64,000 nt of DNA, from assembly GCF_051013375.1 (NCBI RefSeq), contig NZ_CP142125.1. One strand, written 5' to 3'. A model generated the notes under the pieces. The model was not told where the DNA came from, did not search any database, and saw only the letters and a program-made list of their open reading frames with translations. The DNA is from Kordia algicida. Its GTDB lineage: Bacteria; Bacteroidota; Bacteroidia; Flavobacteriales; Flavobacteriaceae. Every line of letters starts with the position of its first letter. Positions within the stretch are counted from its first letter, which is position 1. This document shows, piece after piece, positions 17,910 through 25,852 of this stretch. A program made the translations under genes and the position numbers.

Positions 17910-18365
17910 ATGAAGACTAAAATTTTAATGGTTTGCTTAGGAAATATTTGTCGTTCTCCTTTAGCGGAAGGAATTTTAGCATCCAAACTCGATCCCACAA
18001 AATTTGAAGTCGATTCCGCAGGAACTGCAGGTTATCATGTTGGTGAGCTTCCAGACAGAAGATCTATTGCGACGGCAAAACAACACGGACTTGACATTAG
18101 CTACCAACGATCGAGAAAATTCACTAAAAACGATTTTCAAACGTTTGATTACATTTTTGCAATGGATAAATCAAATTATGATAATATTCTCGCTTTGGCG
18201 GAAACAGCAGAAGATCGTGCGAAAGTTCACTTAATTTTAAACCAAATTTCTCCAAACTCCAATGCCGAAGTTCCGGATCCGTATTATGGAGGCGATCAAG
18301 GTTTTGAAAACGTGTACCAAATGTTAGATAAAGCTTGTAGCATTTTTGCTGAGAGAATTTCTTAA
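17910..18365 (+). CDS. Low-molecular-weight protein tyrosine phosphatase
   Basis: A 151-residue phosphatase of the LMW-PTP family acting on phosphotyrosine proteins (or arsenate in relatives). The P-loop CLGNICRS has Cys9 as nucleophile and Arg15 for phosphate binding. The general acid is in DPYYGG (about 129-134). It starts 10 bp after dnaA and may share its transcript. The PTP role is preferred over arsenate reductase because of the aromatic DPYY loop. Confidence 0.95.
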   Translation: MKTKILMVCLGNICRSPLAEGILASKLDPTKFEVDSAGTAGYHVGELPDRRSIATAKQHGLDISYQRSRKFTKNDFQTFDYIFAMDKSNYDNILALAETAEDRAKVHLILNQISPNSNAEVPDPYYGGDQGFENVYQMLDKACSIFAERIS

Positions 18366-18428
18366 AGTATTAGTTTCTAGAAAGGTATTCGCTATTTTTT
18401 GTATCTTTCTAAAAAAAGCTACCTACTT

Positions 18429-19829
18429 ATGAAAACTTCAAATTACCTACTTTTAGCACTCCTATTTCCTTTTTTATTATGCTCACAAAATATCGACATA
18501 CAACAATTTGCCACAGGATTTTCAGAACCTGTAGACATCAAACATGCCAATGATTCTCGCTTATTTGTTGTGGAAAAAGATGGCGTGATAAAAATTCTAG
18601 ATAATCAAGGAAACACAAATGCAATCCCTTTTTTAGATATTGATGCACGTGTACAATCTAGTGGTAACGAACAAGGCTTGCTCGGTTTAGCATTTGATCC
18701 AAATTATGCAACTAACAATCGATTTTACGTAAACTACATCAACAATAGCGGAAATACTGTAATTGCTCGATTTACAACTTCATCAAACCCAGACATTGCT
18801 GATGCTAGCTCGGAAGAAATTTTACTAACAATTTTACAACCTGCGAGCAATCACAATGGCGGTTCTTTAGCATTTGGAAATGACAATTATTTATACATTG
18901 CTTTGGGCGATGGCGGAGGCGCTGGAGATACACAAAATAATGCACAAAATTTACAATCGTACTTGGGTAAAATACTCCGAATTGATGTCAGTGGCGCCAC
19001 AGGTTATACAGTTCCTGCCACAAATCCGTTTGTTGGAAATCCCGTGGGTTTGGACGAAATTTGGTCGTACGGACTTCGAAATCCATGGAAAATGTCTTTT
19101 GATAGCGACAATGGCGAATTATGGATTGGTGATGTTGGACAAAATATTGTCGAAGAAATTAACAACGTTCCTATCGTAGATGCTGGCTATAATTTTGGTT
19201 GGAGATGCTACGAAGGAAATAGTACGTTTGACACTTCTGGAGGATGTCCTGCAATATCAACACTTACATTTCCTGTTGGCGAATACAATCATGGTGGAAG
19301 TCCTTTTAAATGCTCCATAACAGGCGGTTATCGTTACAGAGGTTCCATGTACCCAAATTTTCAAGGATGGTACTTTTTTGCTGATTATTGCACTAGCGAG
19401 ATTGGCACATTGACACCTTCTGGCGGTTCATGGACGATGACTTTTAACGGACCTTTTTCTGGAACTTTTGGAAATTTCTCAACTTTTGGTGAAGATTCAA
19501 ATGGAGAATTATACATTGCAGGTGTTTCTGACGGAATTATTTATAAAATTTTTGATACAACTTTGAGTGTTGATGAAAATTCACTTGCAACAAACTATCA
19601 ATTATATCCAAACCCAACAAAAGATAGTTTTCAGATTAGCAATCAAAATGAAGTTTTACAAATAAAAGAAGTTGTCATTTTTTCATTCAGTGGAAAATTA
19701 ATCTCAATAACGAATATTACTACTGAAAATCAAAAAATTAGCACAAATCAGTTGCCACAAGGAATTTATATTGTGCAAGTAACTTCAAATAATGACGCAA
19801 TTTCATATCATAAATTAATTAAAAATTAG
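18429..19829 (+). CDS. PQQ-type sugar dehydrogenase with T9SS sorting domain
   Basis: A 466-residue secreted protein with a six-bladed propeller of the glucose/sorbosone dehydrogenase family, which oxidises sugars with a quinone cofactor. Family motifs include EQGLLGLAFDP, NHNGGSLAFG and WSYGLRNPWKMSFD. The signal peptide is about residues 1-20 from ATG 18429; the earlier TTG 18399 is rejected since it would hide the signal peptide. The last 80 residues are a type A T9SS domain (NYQLYPNPTKD at its start, GIYIVQV and KLIKN at its end), so it is cleaved and anchored or released at the cell surface. Confidence 0.9.
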   Translation: MKTSNYLLLALLFPFLLCSQNIDIQQFATGFSEPVDIKHANDSRLFVVEKDGVIKILDNQGNTNAIPFLDIDARVQSSGNEQGLLGLAFDPNYATNNRFYVNYINNSGNTVIARFTTSSNPDIADASSEEILLTILQPASNHNGGSLAFGNDNYLYIALGDGGGAGDTQNNAQNLQSYLGKILRIDVSGATGYTVPATNPFVGNPVGLDEIWSYGLRNPWKMSFDSDNGELWIGDVGQNIVEEINNVPIVDAGYNFGWRCYEGNSTFDTSGGCPAISTLTFPVGEYNHGGSPFKCSITGGYRYRGSMYPNFQGWYFFADYCTSEIGTLTPSGGSWTMTFNGPFSGTFGNFSTFGEDSNGELYIAGVSDGIIYKIFDTTLSVDENSLATNYQLYPNPTKDSFQISNQNEVLQIKEVVIFSFSGKLISITNITTENQKISTNQLPQGIYIVQVTSNNDAISYHKLIKN

Positions 19830-19856
19830 TTTTATTTGTAATCAAACTCCTGACCT

Positions 19857-20570
19857 ATGCATGCATCAAACGGAATTTTATATTTAATTCCTACTACTTT
19901 GGGCGATAATGAACCTTTAGAGGTGTTGCCATTATCTGTTAAGAAAATTATAGAAACGACAAATCATTTTATTGTAGAGAATGAAAAGACTGCGCGCCGT
20001 TTTATTAAAAAAATTACGCCAAAAAAGTCGCAACCATCTTTGCAATTGTATGTGTTGAATAAGTATACACAAGATCAGGAATTACCTGCATTTTTAGAAG
20101 CAAGTTTTCAAGGAAAAAACGTTGGATTGCTCTCAGAAGCTGGTTGTCCTGGCGTTGCCGATCCTGGAGCTGAAATTGTAAAAATTGCACATGAAAAAGG
20201 AATTCGTGTTGTTCCGCTCGTTGGTCCTTCATCAATTTTAATGGCAATGATGGCTTCTGGAATGAACGGACAGAATTTTGCTTTTAACGGTTATTTACCG
20301 ATTGACAGTCACGAACGCAAACGCGCGATTAAACAACTGGAGAAACGTGCTGGAGATTTAAACCAATCGCAAGCATTTATTGAAACTCCGTATCGAAATG
20401 ATAAGTTATTAGCCGATTTGATTTCGACACTTTCTGGAAATACTCGATTGTGTGTTGCGTGTGATATTACGCTTTCTACAGAATACATTCGAACAATGAC
20501 CATTAACGAATGGAAAAAGACGTCCGTTAATTTACATAAACGACCAACGATGTTTGTGATAGACCGCTAA
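19857..20570 (+). CDS. SAM-dependent methyltransferase, RsmI/tetrapyrrole methylase family
   Basis: A 237-residue protein of the tetrapyrrole (corrin/porphyrin) methylase fold. LYLIPTTLGD near the start, LLSEAGCPGVADPG (about 94-107) and GPSSILMAMMASGMNGQNF (about 122-140) match the RsmI branch. RsmI methylates the ribose of C1402 in 16S rRNA, but this shorter, more divergent form differs from E. coli RsmI, so the same target is not assured. It is a single gene. Confidence 0.85.
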   Translation: MHASNGILYLIPTTLGDNEPLEVLPLSVKKIIETTNHFIVENEKTARRFIKKITPKKSQPSLQLYVLNKYTQDQELPAFLEASFQGKNVGLLSEAGCPGVADPGAEIVKIAHEKGIRVVPLVGPSSILMAMMASGMNGQNFAFNGYLPIDSHERKRAIKQLEKRAGDLNQSQAFIETPYRNDKLLADLISTLSGNTRLCVACDITLSTEYIRTMTINEWKKTSVNLHKRPTMFVIDR

Positions 20571-20690
20571 TGCTGTTAGATATTAGACCGCTTCGCTGTT
20601 AGAACGCTTTGCTTTTAGACTTGTTCTAGTGCGGGTTGTTTGTTGTTTGAAAAAAATCTTTTAGTCTTTCAATTATTCAATCTTTCAATC
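20571..20690. repeat. Partial copies of dispersed repeat motifs
   Basis: Bases about 20575-20625 carry the words GCTTCGCTGTTAGA, GCTTTGCTTTTAGACTTGTTC and related text, as found at the head of each unit of the tandem array at 54.2-54.8 kb. Bases about 20660-20690 have TTCAATTATTCAATCTTTC, which recurs near 55.62 kb. These are dispersed copies of small noncoding repeats next to the IS insertion point. Confidence 0.6.
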
Positions 20691-20693
20691 ATA
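20691..20693. repeat. IS target duplication, left copy (ATA)
   Basis: A three-base direct repeat matches 22073-22075 on the other side of the IS3 element, as expected for this family (3-4 bp). Confidence 0.7.
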
Positions 20694-20739
20694 TGACCCG
20701 TCCTAAAAAACCGTTACAGTTATTTAGGATTAAAAATAG

Positions 20740-21639
20740 TTAAAACACAGATAAGACAGCTGTCTTATCTGTGTTTTTTCTTTTATAGGTTTTTATGTTG
20801 ACTTTATTTTGTTTGTGCATCTGTTCTGGAGTTAGCATTTGACATGATAAATGCGGTCTTTTGGTATTATAAACTTTAATACTCTGTTGTACTATTTTCT
20901 TCATTAGTTTGATGTCTATTTTAGAGGTGCCCATTAAAAACTCTTGTTTCAAGATTCCGTTGATTCGCTCTGCTACTGCATTTTGATATGGATCATAGGA
21001 TTCTGTCATACTACATTTAATATGACTCTTAGTTAATATTCTTTGATATTGATTACTACAATATTGTAAACCTCTATCAGAATGATGTATTAGCCTTTCC
21101 TTGGGATATTTTCTGTTTTTAACAGCTTGCTTTAATGCTTTTATAGAACTATCTACTGCTAAGGTATTGGATAGATAATACCCAACGATCATCTTAGAAT
21201 ATGCATCTGTAATAAGCGATAAATACATGGGATTAGCTCGATTACCTACATAGGTAATATCTGCTACCCAAACTTGTTCTGGTCTGTTTACATCTAAATT
21301 CTCTATTACATTGTTATGTTTTCTAAACCGATGATGAGAGTTAGTAGTGATATGATAGCTCCGCTTGGGTTTAATCAACATATGATTTGCCTTTAAAATA
21401 GCAAATAAACGATCTCTGCCGACACCTAAACTACGTAAAGACTCTTGTAGAATATGATATAACTTCCTTGTGCCAATGCGTGGTTGCTCTATTCTAACAG
21501 ATTGAACCAGCTCTATCACATCACTAGCAATACACTGTCGTTTCTCTTTTGAACGTATCGCTCGGTAATATACTTGCCTGCTTACCCCAAGTAACTCACA
21601 AGTAGATGAGATACTTTCTCTGTAATGTATTCTAAACAT
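20740..21639 (-). CDS. IS3-family transposase OrfB (DDE integrase core)
   Basis: A 299-residue catalytic part of the transposase. The N-terminal HTH_21-like helix region (about 45-100) precedes the rve core. The catalytic triad is Asp127 in VWVADITYV, Asp188 in HHSDRGLQY and Glu224 in AVAERINGILKQE, with 35 residues between the last two as expected for DD(35)E. Its own ATG lies 5 bp after the orfA stop. In the -1 frame, orfA runs into this gene without a stop, so an OrfAB fusion by frameshifting is likely. The gene is intact. Confidence 0.94.
   Translation of the reverse strand: MFRIHYRESISSTCELLGVSRQVYYRAIRSKEKRQCIASDVIELVQSVRIEQPRIGTRKLYHILQESLRSLGVGRDRLFAILKANHMLIKPKRSYHITTNSHHRFRKHNNVIENLDVNRPEQVWVADITYVGNRANPMYLSLITDAYSKMIVGYYLSNTLAVDSSIKALKQAVKNRKYPKERLIHHSDRGLQYCSNQYQRILTKSHIKCSMTESYDPYQNAVAERINGILKQEFLMGTSKIDIKLMKKIVQQSIKVYNTKRPHLSCQMLTPEQMHKQNKVNIKTYKRKNTDKTAVLSVF
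20742..20777. terminator. 36-bp perfect palindrome at the end of orfB
   Basis: Arms of 18 bp (20742-20759 and 20760-20777) are perfectly complementary, centred on GACAGCTGTC, with T-runs on both strands. The last codons of orfB (KNTDKTAVLSVF) are encoded by it. It probably ends transcription in both directions and insulates the element. Confidence 0.75.
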
Positions 21640-21644
21640 ATCGA

Positions 21645-22031
21645 TTACTTGGGTTTGGAGTTTTTTCTGATAGGAATATTAAACTCTTTTTCTGCTAAAT
21701 CAATCATCATATCAAACAAAATAGCTTTCTTGTCAGCACGCTCCGCCAGATGTTCTGCACGAGCCTTCTGCTTTTCTAACAGTTTGATTTTTTCTTCTAA
21801 TTCTAAAATCTTTTGTTCTGGAGTCTTTGTCATAGAAAGTGGAGTTTGATTATGCCAATCAAAGTTACCATATTTTTTTAACCAAGTTCTGATGGTAGAT
21901 CCAGATTGTATACCATACTTTGATAAGACTTGTGAGCGTGTCAGTTTGCCCTGTTCAATCTCTTGAACTACTTGGAGTTTAAAAGATAATGAATAATCTT
22001 TTTGAGTACGTTTTACATAATTTGTTTTCAT
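21645..22031 (-). CDS. IS3-family transposase OrfA (HTH)
   Basis: A 128-residue DNA-binding part of the IS3 transposase. The helix-turn-helix (about 10-50) includes DYSLSFKLQVVQEIEQGKLT and YGIQSGSTIRTWLKKYG, followed by a leucine-zipper helix (EQKILELEEKIKLLEKQKA, about 73-91). ATG 22031 is well placed inside the right end. Near its 3' end AGA AAA AAC (21660-21668) provides the A-AAA-AAC site for a -1 shift into orfB. The stop is at 21645. Confidence 0.92.
   Translation of the reverse strand: MKTNYVKRTQKDYSLSFKLQVVQEIEQGKLTRSQVLSKYGIQSGSTIRTWLKKYGNFDWHNQTPLSMTKTPEQKILELEEKIKLLEKQKARAEHLAERADKKAILFDMMIDLAEKEFNIPIRKNSKPK
21660..21666 (-). promoter_or_regulatory. Programmed -1 frameshift heptamer A-AAA-AAC
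   Basis: Read on the minus strand, orfA codons AGA-AAA-AAC contain the heptamer in the correct phase. After a -1 slip, the frame stays open through orfB (about 6 codons before its ATG). This matches the known IS3 mechanism for making OrfAB. Confidence 0.75.
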
Positions 22032-22089
22032 TACGCTTAAAATTTAGTGTAACGCTATTTCAGGACGAGACAATAAATACAAAAAAAAA

Positions 22090-22119
22090 CCTCAGCATAT
22101 TACTATACTGAGGCTTTTT
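22090..22119 (-). terminator. Terminator of the muramidase-like gene
   Basis: The hairpin CCTCAG/CTGAGG (22090-22095 and 22108-22113) is followed on the minus strand by T9, and on the plus strand by T5. It serves the minus-strand gene at 22161. Confidence 0.75.
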
Positions 22120-22160
22120 AAAATAATGTTAACCAAATCTTTTGAGTACAAACGATTACG

Positions 22161-22802
22161 TTATACTCTTGCTTTTTTGTCGGCTTTGATGGACGAAACA
22201 TCATATCCTGCAAATCGCTTCATATAATATCTCACTGTTGAGCCGTAAGCGTCAGAAAATCCTTGTTTTCCGCCACTTCTTAAATACTTCTTTACGCTTC
22301 CTGGTCCGGCTAAATGCGCAGCAGCCAAAATTCCTGACTCTGTAATTAGCACACCGTTGATTTTTTTACCAACTGAGCGTTTAATGTCTCTCCTAAGAAT
22401 CCACTTATTTCTTGAGGCATTTGCTTCAAAGGCTTTTTCTTGTAGTTTTGGATTTTTTAAGAATGCTTGCGGATTGTAAATTCCGATCATTTCTAGCGTT
22501 CCTTTTCCAAATTGATATTTTCCAAGATAACCTAAGGTATTTACCACAAAATAATTTCCTTGAGATTCTTTAAATGCTACAGCTTCTTTGAAACCCAAAT
22601 ATTTTTTTCCTGTAAACGGAATTGGCGCTTCTAAATTTAACTGTATCTCATCTTTAGGTAGCACTGTAACTACTTTAGATGACGTGTTATGTATTTCAAT
22701 GTTATTTTTAAGAACGTTGGCTTCTTTTTTTGAAGTGAAACCTAAACTTACGAATGTTAAAACAGCTATTAAAATTGAAAATTTTATTGCTCTTTTTCCC
22801 AT
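22161..22802 (-). CDS. Exported lysozyme/transglycosylase-like protein
   Basis: A 213-residue protein with a signal peptide (about 1-22). Residues about 68-200 look like a lysozyme-fold muramidase: AVAFKESQGNY with Glu79 as probable catalytic acid, then GYLGKYQFGKGTLE (91-104) and AHLAGPGSVKKYL (about 165-177), typical of SLT/lysozyme-like domains. It probably cleaves peptidoglycan in the periplasm. The terminator directly follows. A noncatalytic role cannot be excluded. Confidence 0.75.
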   Translation of the reverse strand: MGKRAIKFSILIAVLTFVSLGFTSKKEANVLKNNIEIHNTSSKVVTVLPKDEIQLNLEAPIPFTGKKYLGFKEAVAFKESQGNYFVVNTLGYLGKYQFGKGTLEMIGIYNPQAFLKNPKLQEKAFEANASRNKWILRRDIKRSVGKKINGVLITESGILAAAHLAGPGSVKKYLRSGGKQGFSDAYGSTVRYYMKRFAGYDVSSIKADKKARV

Positions 22803-22911
22803 AAAATTTAATTTCTTTAAGACTGACTAATTCGATGAATTAAGCTTAAAATTTCAGCGTGCAAATATACGCAATATTTTTCAATAATCAAATTTTAGTG
22901 TTAAAATTTTC

Positions 22912-23820
22912 TTAAAAGTAGATCGGGTGAAACTTCACTTTACCTAAACTATTGATTTCCAAAGTTGGAGCAGGAATTTTAACAAAATTCACAACACTAA
23001 AAAGACTCTTAAGAAACTTCGAATTTGTTTGAATTTTTGTTAAATCAATATCAAAACTTAAATAAAACTGCCGAAAACGCTTTAGCTCTGGGGAAATTTC
23101 GCGTTGTGTTTGCGGAGTTCCAGCTATCAATCCTTCGGCTCCGTAGCCTACAGCAACATTGAACCATTTTGGAATTTTGCTTTGTTTGAAGAATGAATGC
23201 ACATTGGCACTTAGCCAATAGGTTTGACCGTTATAGTCTTTTAACGTTTCTTCCAAGAAACCATCACCCAATTTACTTGGTCTTACAGCTGCAAAGCGTG
23301 TTCGATGAAACGAATACTTTAATTTGATACGTTGTTCTTCCCACAATAATTCTTGTCCGACATACAAACCTGTTCCTAGTCCGTTTGCGAGCACATCTCC
23401 CCAAGAAGCTCCCCATTCTGCCGAAAAACCATCCATGACTTCTACGGCGGTTAAAAAGCCAAATCCGAGCGTTGCTCCATAAATAAGCTGATCGTTTTTA
23501 GAAACACCAGCCCAATCCAAGACATTGGCGCCAATATTTCCAACATAATATGACGTAAATACATGTCCAGCTTTGTCCATTTGCAGCCATTCGTTATTGT
23601 CATTGATAAAACGAAACGAAGAACGATCAAAATCGGCATACCAAATTCTGTCCAAACCAACTAAAGTTGCCGTCGCTAGAGAAGCTTCTGTGATTGCCAC
23701 AAAATTGCGTCGCGGTTTGTGTAACGTATCCGATTTTACCCAAAAATTTGGCGGTGTCAGTTGTGCAGAGGCAACATTTACGAAACAGATTATAAAAAGT
23801 AATTTGGAAAATATGTTCAT
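22912..23820 (-). CDS. DUF2279-family exported protein
   Basis: A 302-residue protein with an N-terminal signal peptide (about 1-19, cleavage after ASA). Residues about 40-150 carry the DUF2279 pattern (DKAGHVFTSYYVG, GFGFLTAVEVMDGFSAEWGASWGD), with hydrophobic stretches that may be membrane-facing. The C-terminal part has beta strands (YLSFDIDLTKIQ). Start ATG directly follows the stop of the upstream mltG-like gene. Function unknown; DUF2279 is widespread in Bacteroidota. Confidence 0.85.
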   Translation of the reverse strand: MNIFSKLLFIICFVNVASAQLTPPNFWVKSDTLHKPRRNFVAITEASLATATLVGLDRIWYADFDRSSFRFINDNNEWLQMDKAGHVFTSYYVGNIGANVLDWAGVSKNDQLIYGATLGFGFLTAVEVMDGFSAEWGASWGDVLANGLGTGLYVGQELLWEEQRIKLKYSFHRTRFAAVRPSKLGDGFLEETLKDYNGQTYWLSANVHSFFKQSKIPKWFNVAVGYGAEGLIAGTPQTQREISPELKRFRQFYLSFDIDLTKIQTNSKFLKSLFSVVNFVKIPAPTLEINSLGKVKFHPIYF

Positions 23821-24390
23821 CTATTCCTTTAATTTTTGCTTTTGATAACGATCAAAAATGATGGTTCTGAATTCTTCCGCAGAAGTATTCCAAGGCATGC
23901 GATACGTTCCTGATACATACAAAGCGGAAAATGACAGTTGCTTCTTTTGAAGAAATACAGTATCTAACAACACCATTTTTAAATCTGCTTCACTTGCTTC
24001 AATTTGATTCGAAACTTGTTTTGCGATGGTTTCAATGGTATTATTTTTAGGAATAAAAACAGCTACATCATCACTTCTTCCCATCAGTGTTTTGACGATT
24101 TCATTACTGTTCATGTCTTTTTTTATAGTATACTTTCCTCCTTTTACACGCTTTATATATCCTTTTTTCTTTGCCAAGGTTACAAAAGGCTTTTCTTCCG
24201 ACAATAAAGGCTTTATTTCTTTTCTTACATACAAAAAATCTGCATCCGAAGGAATATAAATATACGCTTCTTCGTTGTTAAATGCGGTAATTGGCTTAAA
24301 AATGGTTTGTGTAATGTTATACATTAAATAAAATCCAACGAGTACGCCAAGAATAAGAATTCCAATTAATATTTTTTTTACGTAACTCAT
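23821..24390 (-). CDS. MltG-like protein lacking the catalytic C-terminal half
   Basis: Residues 1-30 are a membrane anchor, and about 40-185 match the N-terminal part of endolytic transglycosylase MltG/YceG (the LysM-like subdomain, with GGKYTIKKDMNSNEIVKTLM and SGTYRMPWNTSAEEF). It then stops at residue 189, whereas family members continue with the catalytic domain (ETS motif) to about 340. The stop codon is directly followed by the DUF2279 ATG, so there is no room for the missing half. It is a short paralogue or a truncated gene. Confidence 0.7.
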   Translation of the reverse strand: MSYVKKILIGILILGVLVGFYLMYNITQTIFKPITAFNNEEAYIYIPSDADFLYVRKEIKPLLSEEKPFVTLAKKKGYIKRVKGGKYTIKKDMNSNEIVKTLMGRSDDVAVFIPKNNTIETIAKQVSNQIEASEADLKMVLLDTVFLQKKQLSFSALYVSGTYRMPWNTSAEEFRTIIFDRYQKQKLKE

Positions 24391-24911
24391 TGTACAAATT
24401 TTTGGTAGAGTATTTCATTTTTAAATTCGCCATTGACAAAAGTCCAATCGCGTTTTACACCAATTTTTTCAAAGTTCAGGCTTTCAAATAGTTTGATACT
24501 TGCTTCATTATCAGACGCGATATTCGCAAATAACTGATGAACGTTTAAATGTTTGAATGCGTAATTACACACCAATTCCAATGCTTCTTTACCATAACCT
24601 TTGTGCCTGTGTTTTCTTTTTGCGATGAGCAAACCAATCCCAACACGTTTATTTTTTGGGTCAAACTCAAAAAGATCAATCAATCCAATTGTTTCTTTTT
24701 TATTACTCACCATTACCAAGCGTAATTGTTTTGCTTCATAAATATCTTGATGAGCATTTTCTAGATATTGTTTGATTAAGAATCGTGAATATGGAGTTTG
24801 TGTTGCACTAATTTCCCAGATAGATTCGTCATTTTCTATTTCATAGATAAAATCTAAATCTTCAGGTTCTAAAGCGCGTAAATATAGTTTTTCGCCTGTA
24901 AGTGTTAGCAT
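24387..24911 (-). CDS. GNAT-family N-acetyltransferase (RimJ/RimL-like)
   Basis: A 174-residue acetyltransferase. The opening LTLTGEKLYLRALEPEDLDF and the motif RKHRHKGYGKEALELVCNYA (acetyl-CoA loop at about 112-120) are typical of RimL-type enzymes that acetylate protein N-termini or small amines. The C-terminal LNFEKIGVKRD segment completes the fold. It overlaps dapF by 7 bp and the mltG-like gene by 4 bp, so the four genes form one operon. Substrate unknown. Confidence 0.88.
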   Translation of the reverse strand: MLTLTGEKLYLRALEPEDLDFIYEIENDESIWEISATQTPYSRFLIKQYLENAHQDIYEAKQLRLVMVSNKKETIGLIDLFEFDPKNKRVGIGLLIAKRKHRHKGYGKEALELVCNYAFKHLNVHQLFANIASDNEASIKLFESLNFEKIGVKRDWTFVNGEFKNEILYQKFVQ

Positions 24912-25684
24912 GAAATTTCTCCTTTAAATACTTGTGTTGCTTTTCCTTTGAGGAAGATATTTTTGTACGAAGTTGCTTCTTTTTCAAAAGATACTTCTAA
25001 GCTTCCACCTTCTACTTGCAAAGTTACTGTATTTGCACTAGTTTCTTGTAAATGATGCATGGCAAGTGCTACCGCCGTAACGCCAGTTCCGCACGAAAGT
25101 GTTTCGTCTTCCACTCCTCTTTCATACGTTCGCACGCGAAATTCAGTTTCGGATAGTTTTTTGACGAAATTCACATTTGTACCTTCTTCAAAATACGGCG
25201 CACCATAACGAATCGCTGCTCCTTCTTTTTTTATGTCAAATTGACTGATTTCTTCTTTGAAAGTGACATGATGTGGCGAACCTGTATCTAAAAACACATG
25301 TTCATCATGATTTTCAATAGTAGTTACATCTTGCATTTGCAAATTGACAACGTCAGCTTCAATTGAAGCATAATGTGTTCCATCTATGGCAATGAAAGTA
25401 GTTTCCTGCTGAATAACTCCAAGAAAATTAGCGAAAGCTACCATACAACGTCCGCCATTTCCGCACATTGTACTTTCGTTTCCATCGGCGTTGTAATATA
25501 TCATTTTAAAATCGTACGTTTCATCATTCTCCAAAAGGATCAATCCGTCAGCTCCAATGCCAAATTTTCGGTCACACAATTTACGAATGAGTTTGGTATT
25601 ATTTTTGGGAAATATATCATGGCGATTATCAACGAGCACGAAATCATTTCCTGTTCCTTGATATTTGTAAAAAGATAGTATCAT
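24905..25684 (-). CDS. dapF: Diaminopimelate epimerase
   Basis: Converts LL- to meso-diaminopimelate for lysine and peptidoglycan synthesis, in the cytoplasm. The two catalytic cysteines are Cys74 in MCGNGGRC and Cys198 in ETLSCGTG. GTGNDFVLVDN near the start and the FGIGADGLILL motif are also present. ATG 25684 is chosen over the upstream TTG because family members begin MxLxFxKYxGTGNDF. Length 259 is normal. First gene of a four-gene unit (dapF, GNAT, mltG-like, DUF2279). Confidence 0.96.
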   Translation of the reverse strand: MILSFYKYQGTGNDFVLVDNRHDIFPKNNTKLIRKLCDRKFGIGADGLILLENDETYDFKMIYYNADGNESTMCGNGGRCMVAFANFLGVIQQETTFIAIDGTHYASIEADVVNLQMQDVTTIENHDEHVFLDTGSPHHVTFKEEISQFDIKKEGAAIRYGAPYFEEGTNVNFVKKLSETEFRVRTYERGVEDETLSCGTGVTAVALAMHHLQETSANTVTLQVEGGSLEVSFEKEATSYKNIFLKGKATQVFKGEISC

Positions 25685-25852
25685 TTCTTCTATTTGATGC
25701 GGACAAAAGTACAAATAAAGTATTGATTTTACACGATGTTAAAGTGTCGTTAAAGTTAAAATACGGCTACAATAAATATGTAATTTTAAGTGTTAAAAGT
25801 AGACAGATACTATAAAACAAATCATAATTATTAATTAATAAACGATAAAAAC

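Larger units (their letters stand above)
20694..22072 (-). mobile_element. Intact IS3-family insertion sequence (1379 bp)
   Basis: Inverted repeats of 25 bp match at 20 positions: the left end starts TGACCCGTCCTAAAA and the right end (other strand) starts TGTCTCGTCCTGAAA. Both begin with TG. A 3-bp target duplication ATA flanks the element (20691-20693 and 22073-22075). Two genes, orfA and orfB, lie on the minus strand with a slippery A-AAA-AAC heptamer at their junction. The insertion is between genes and breaks none. Confidence 0.93.
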
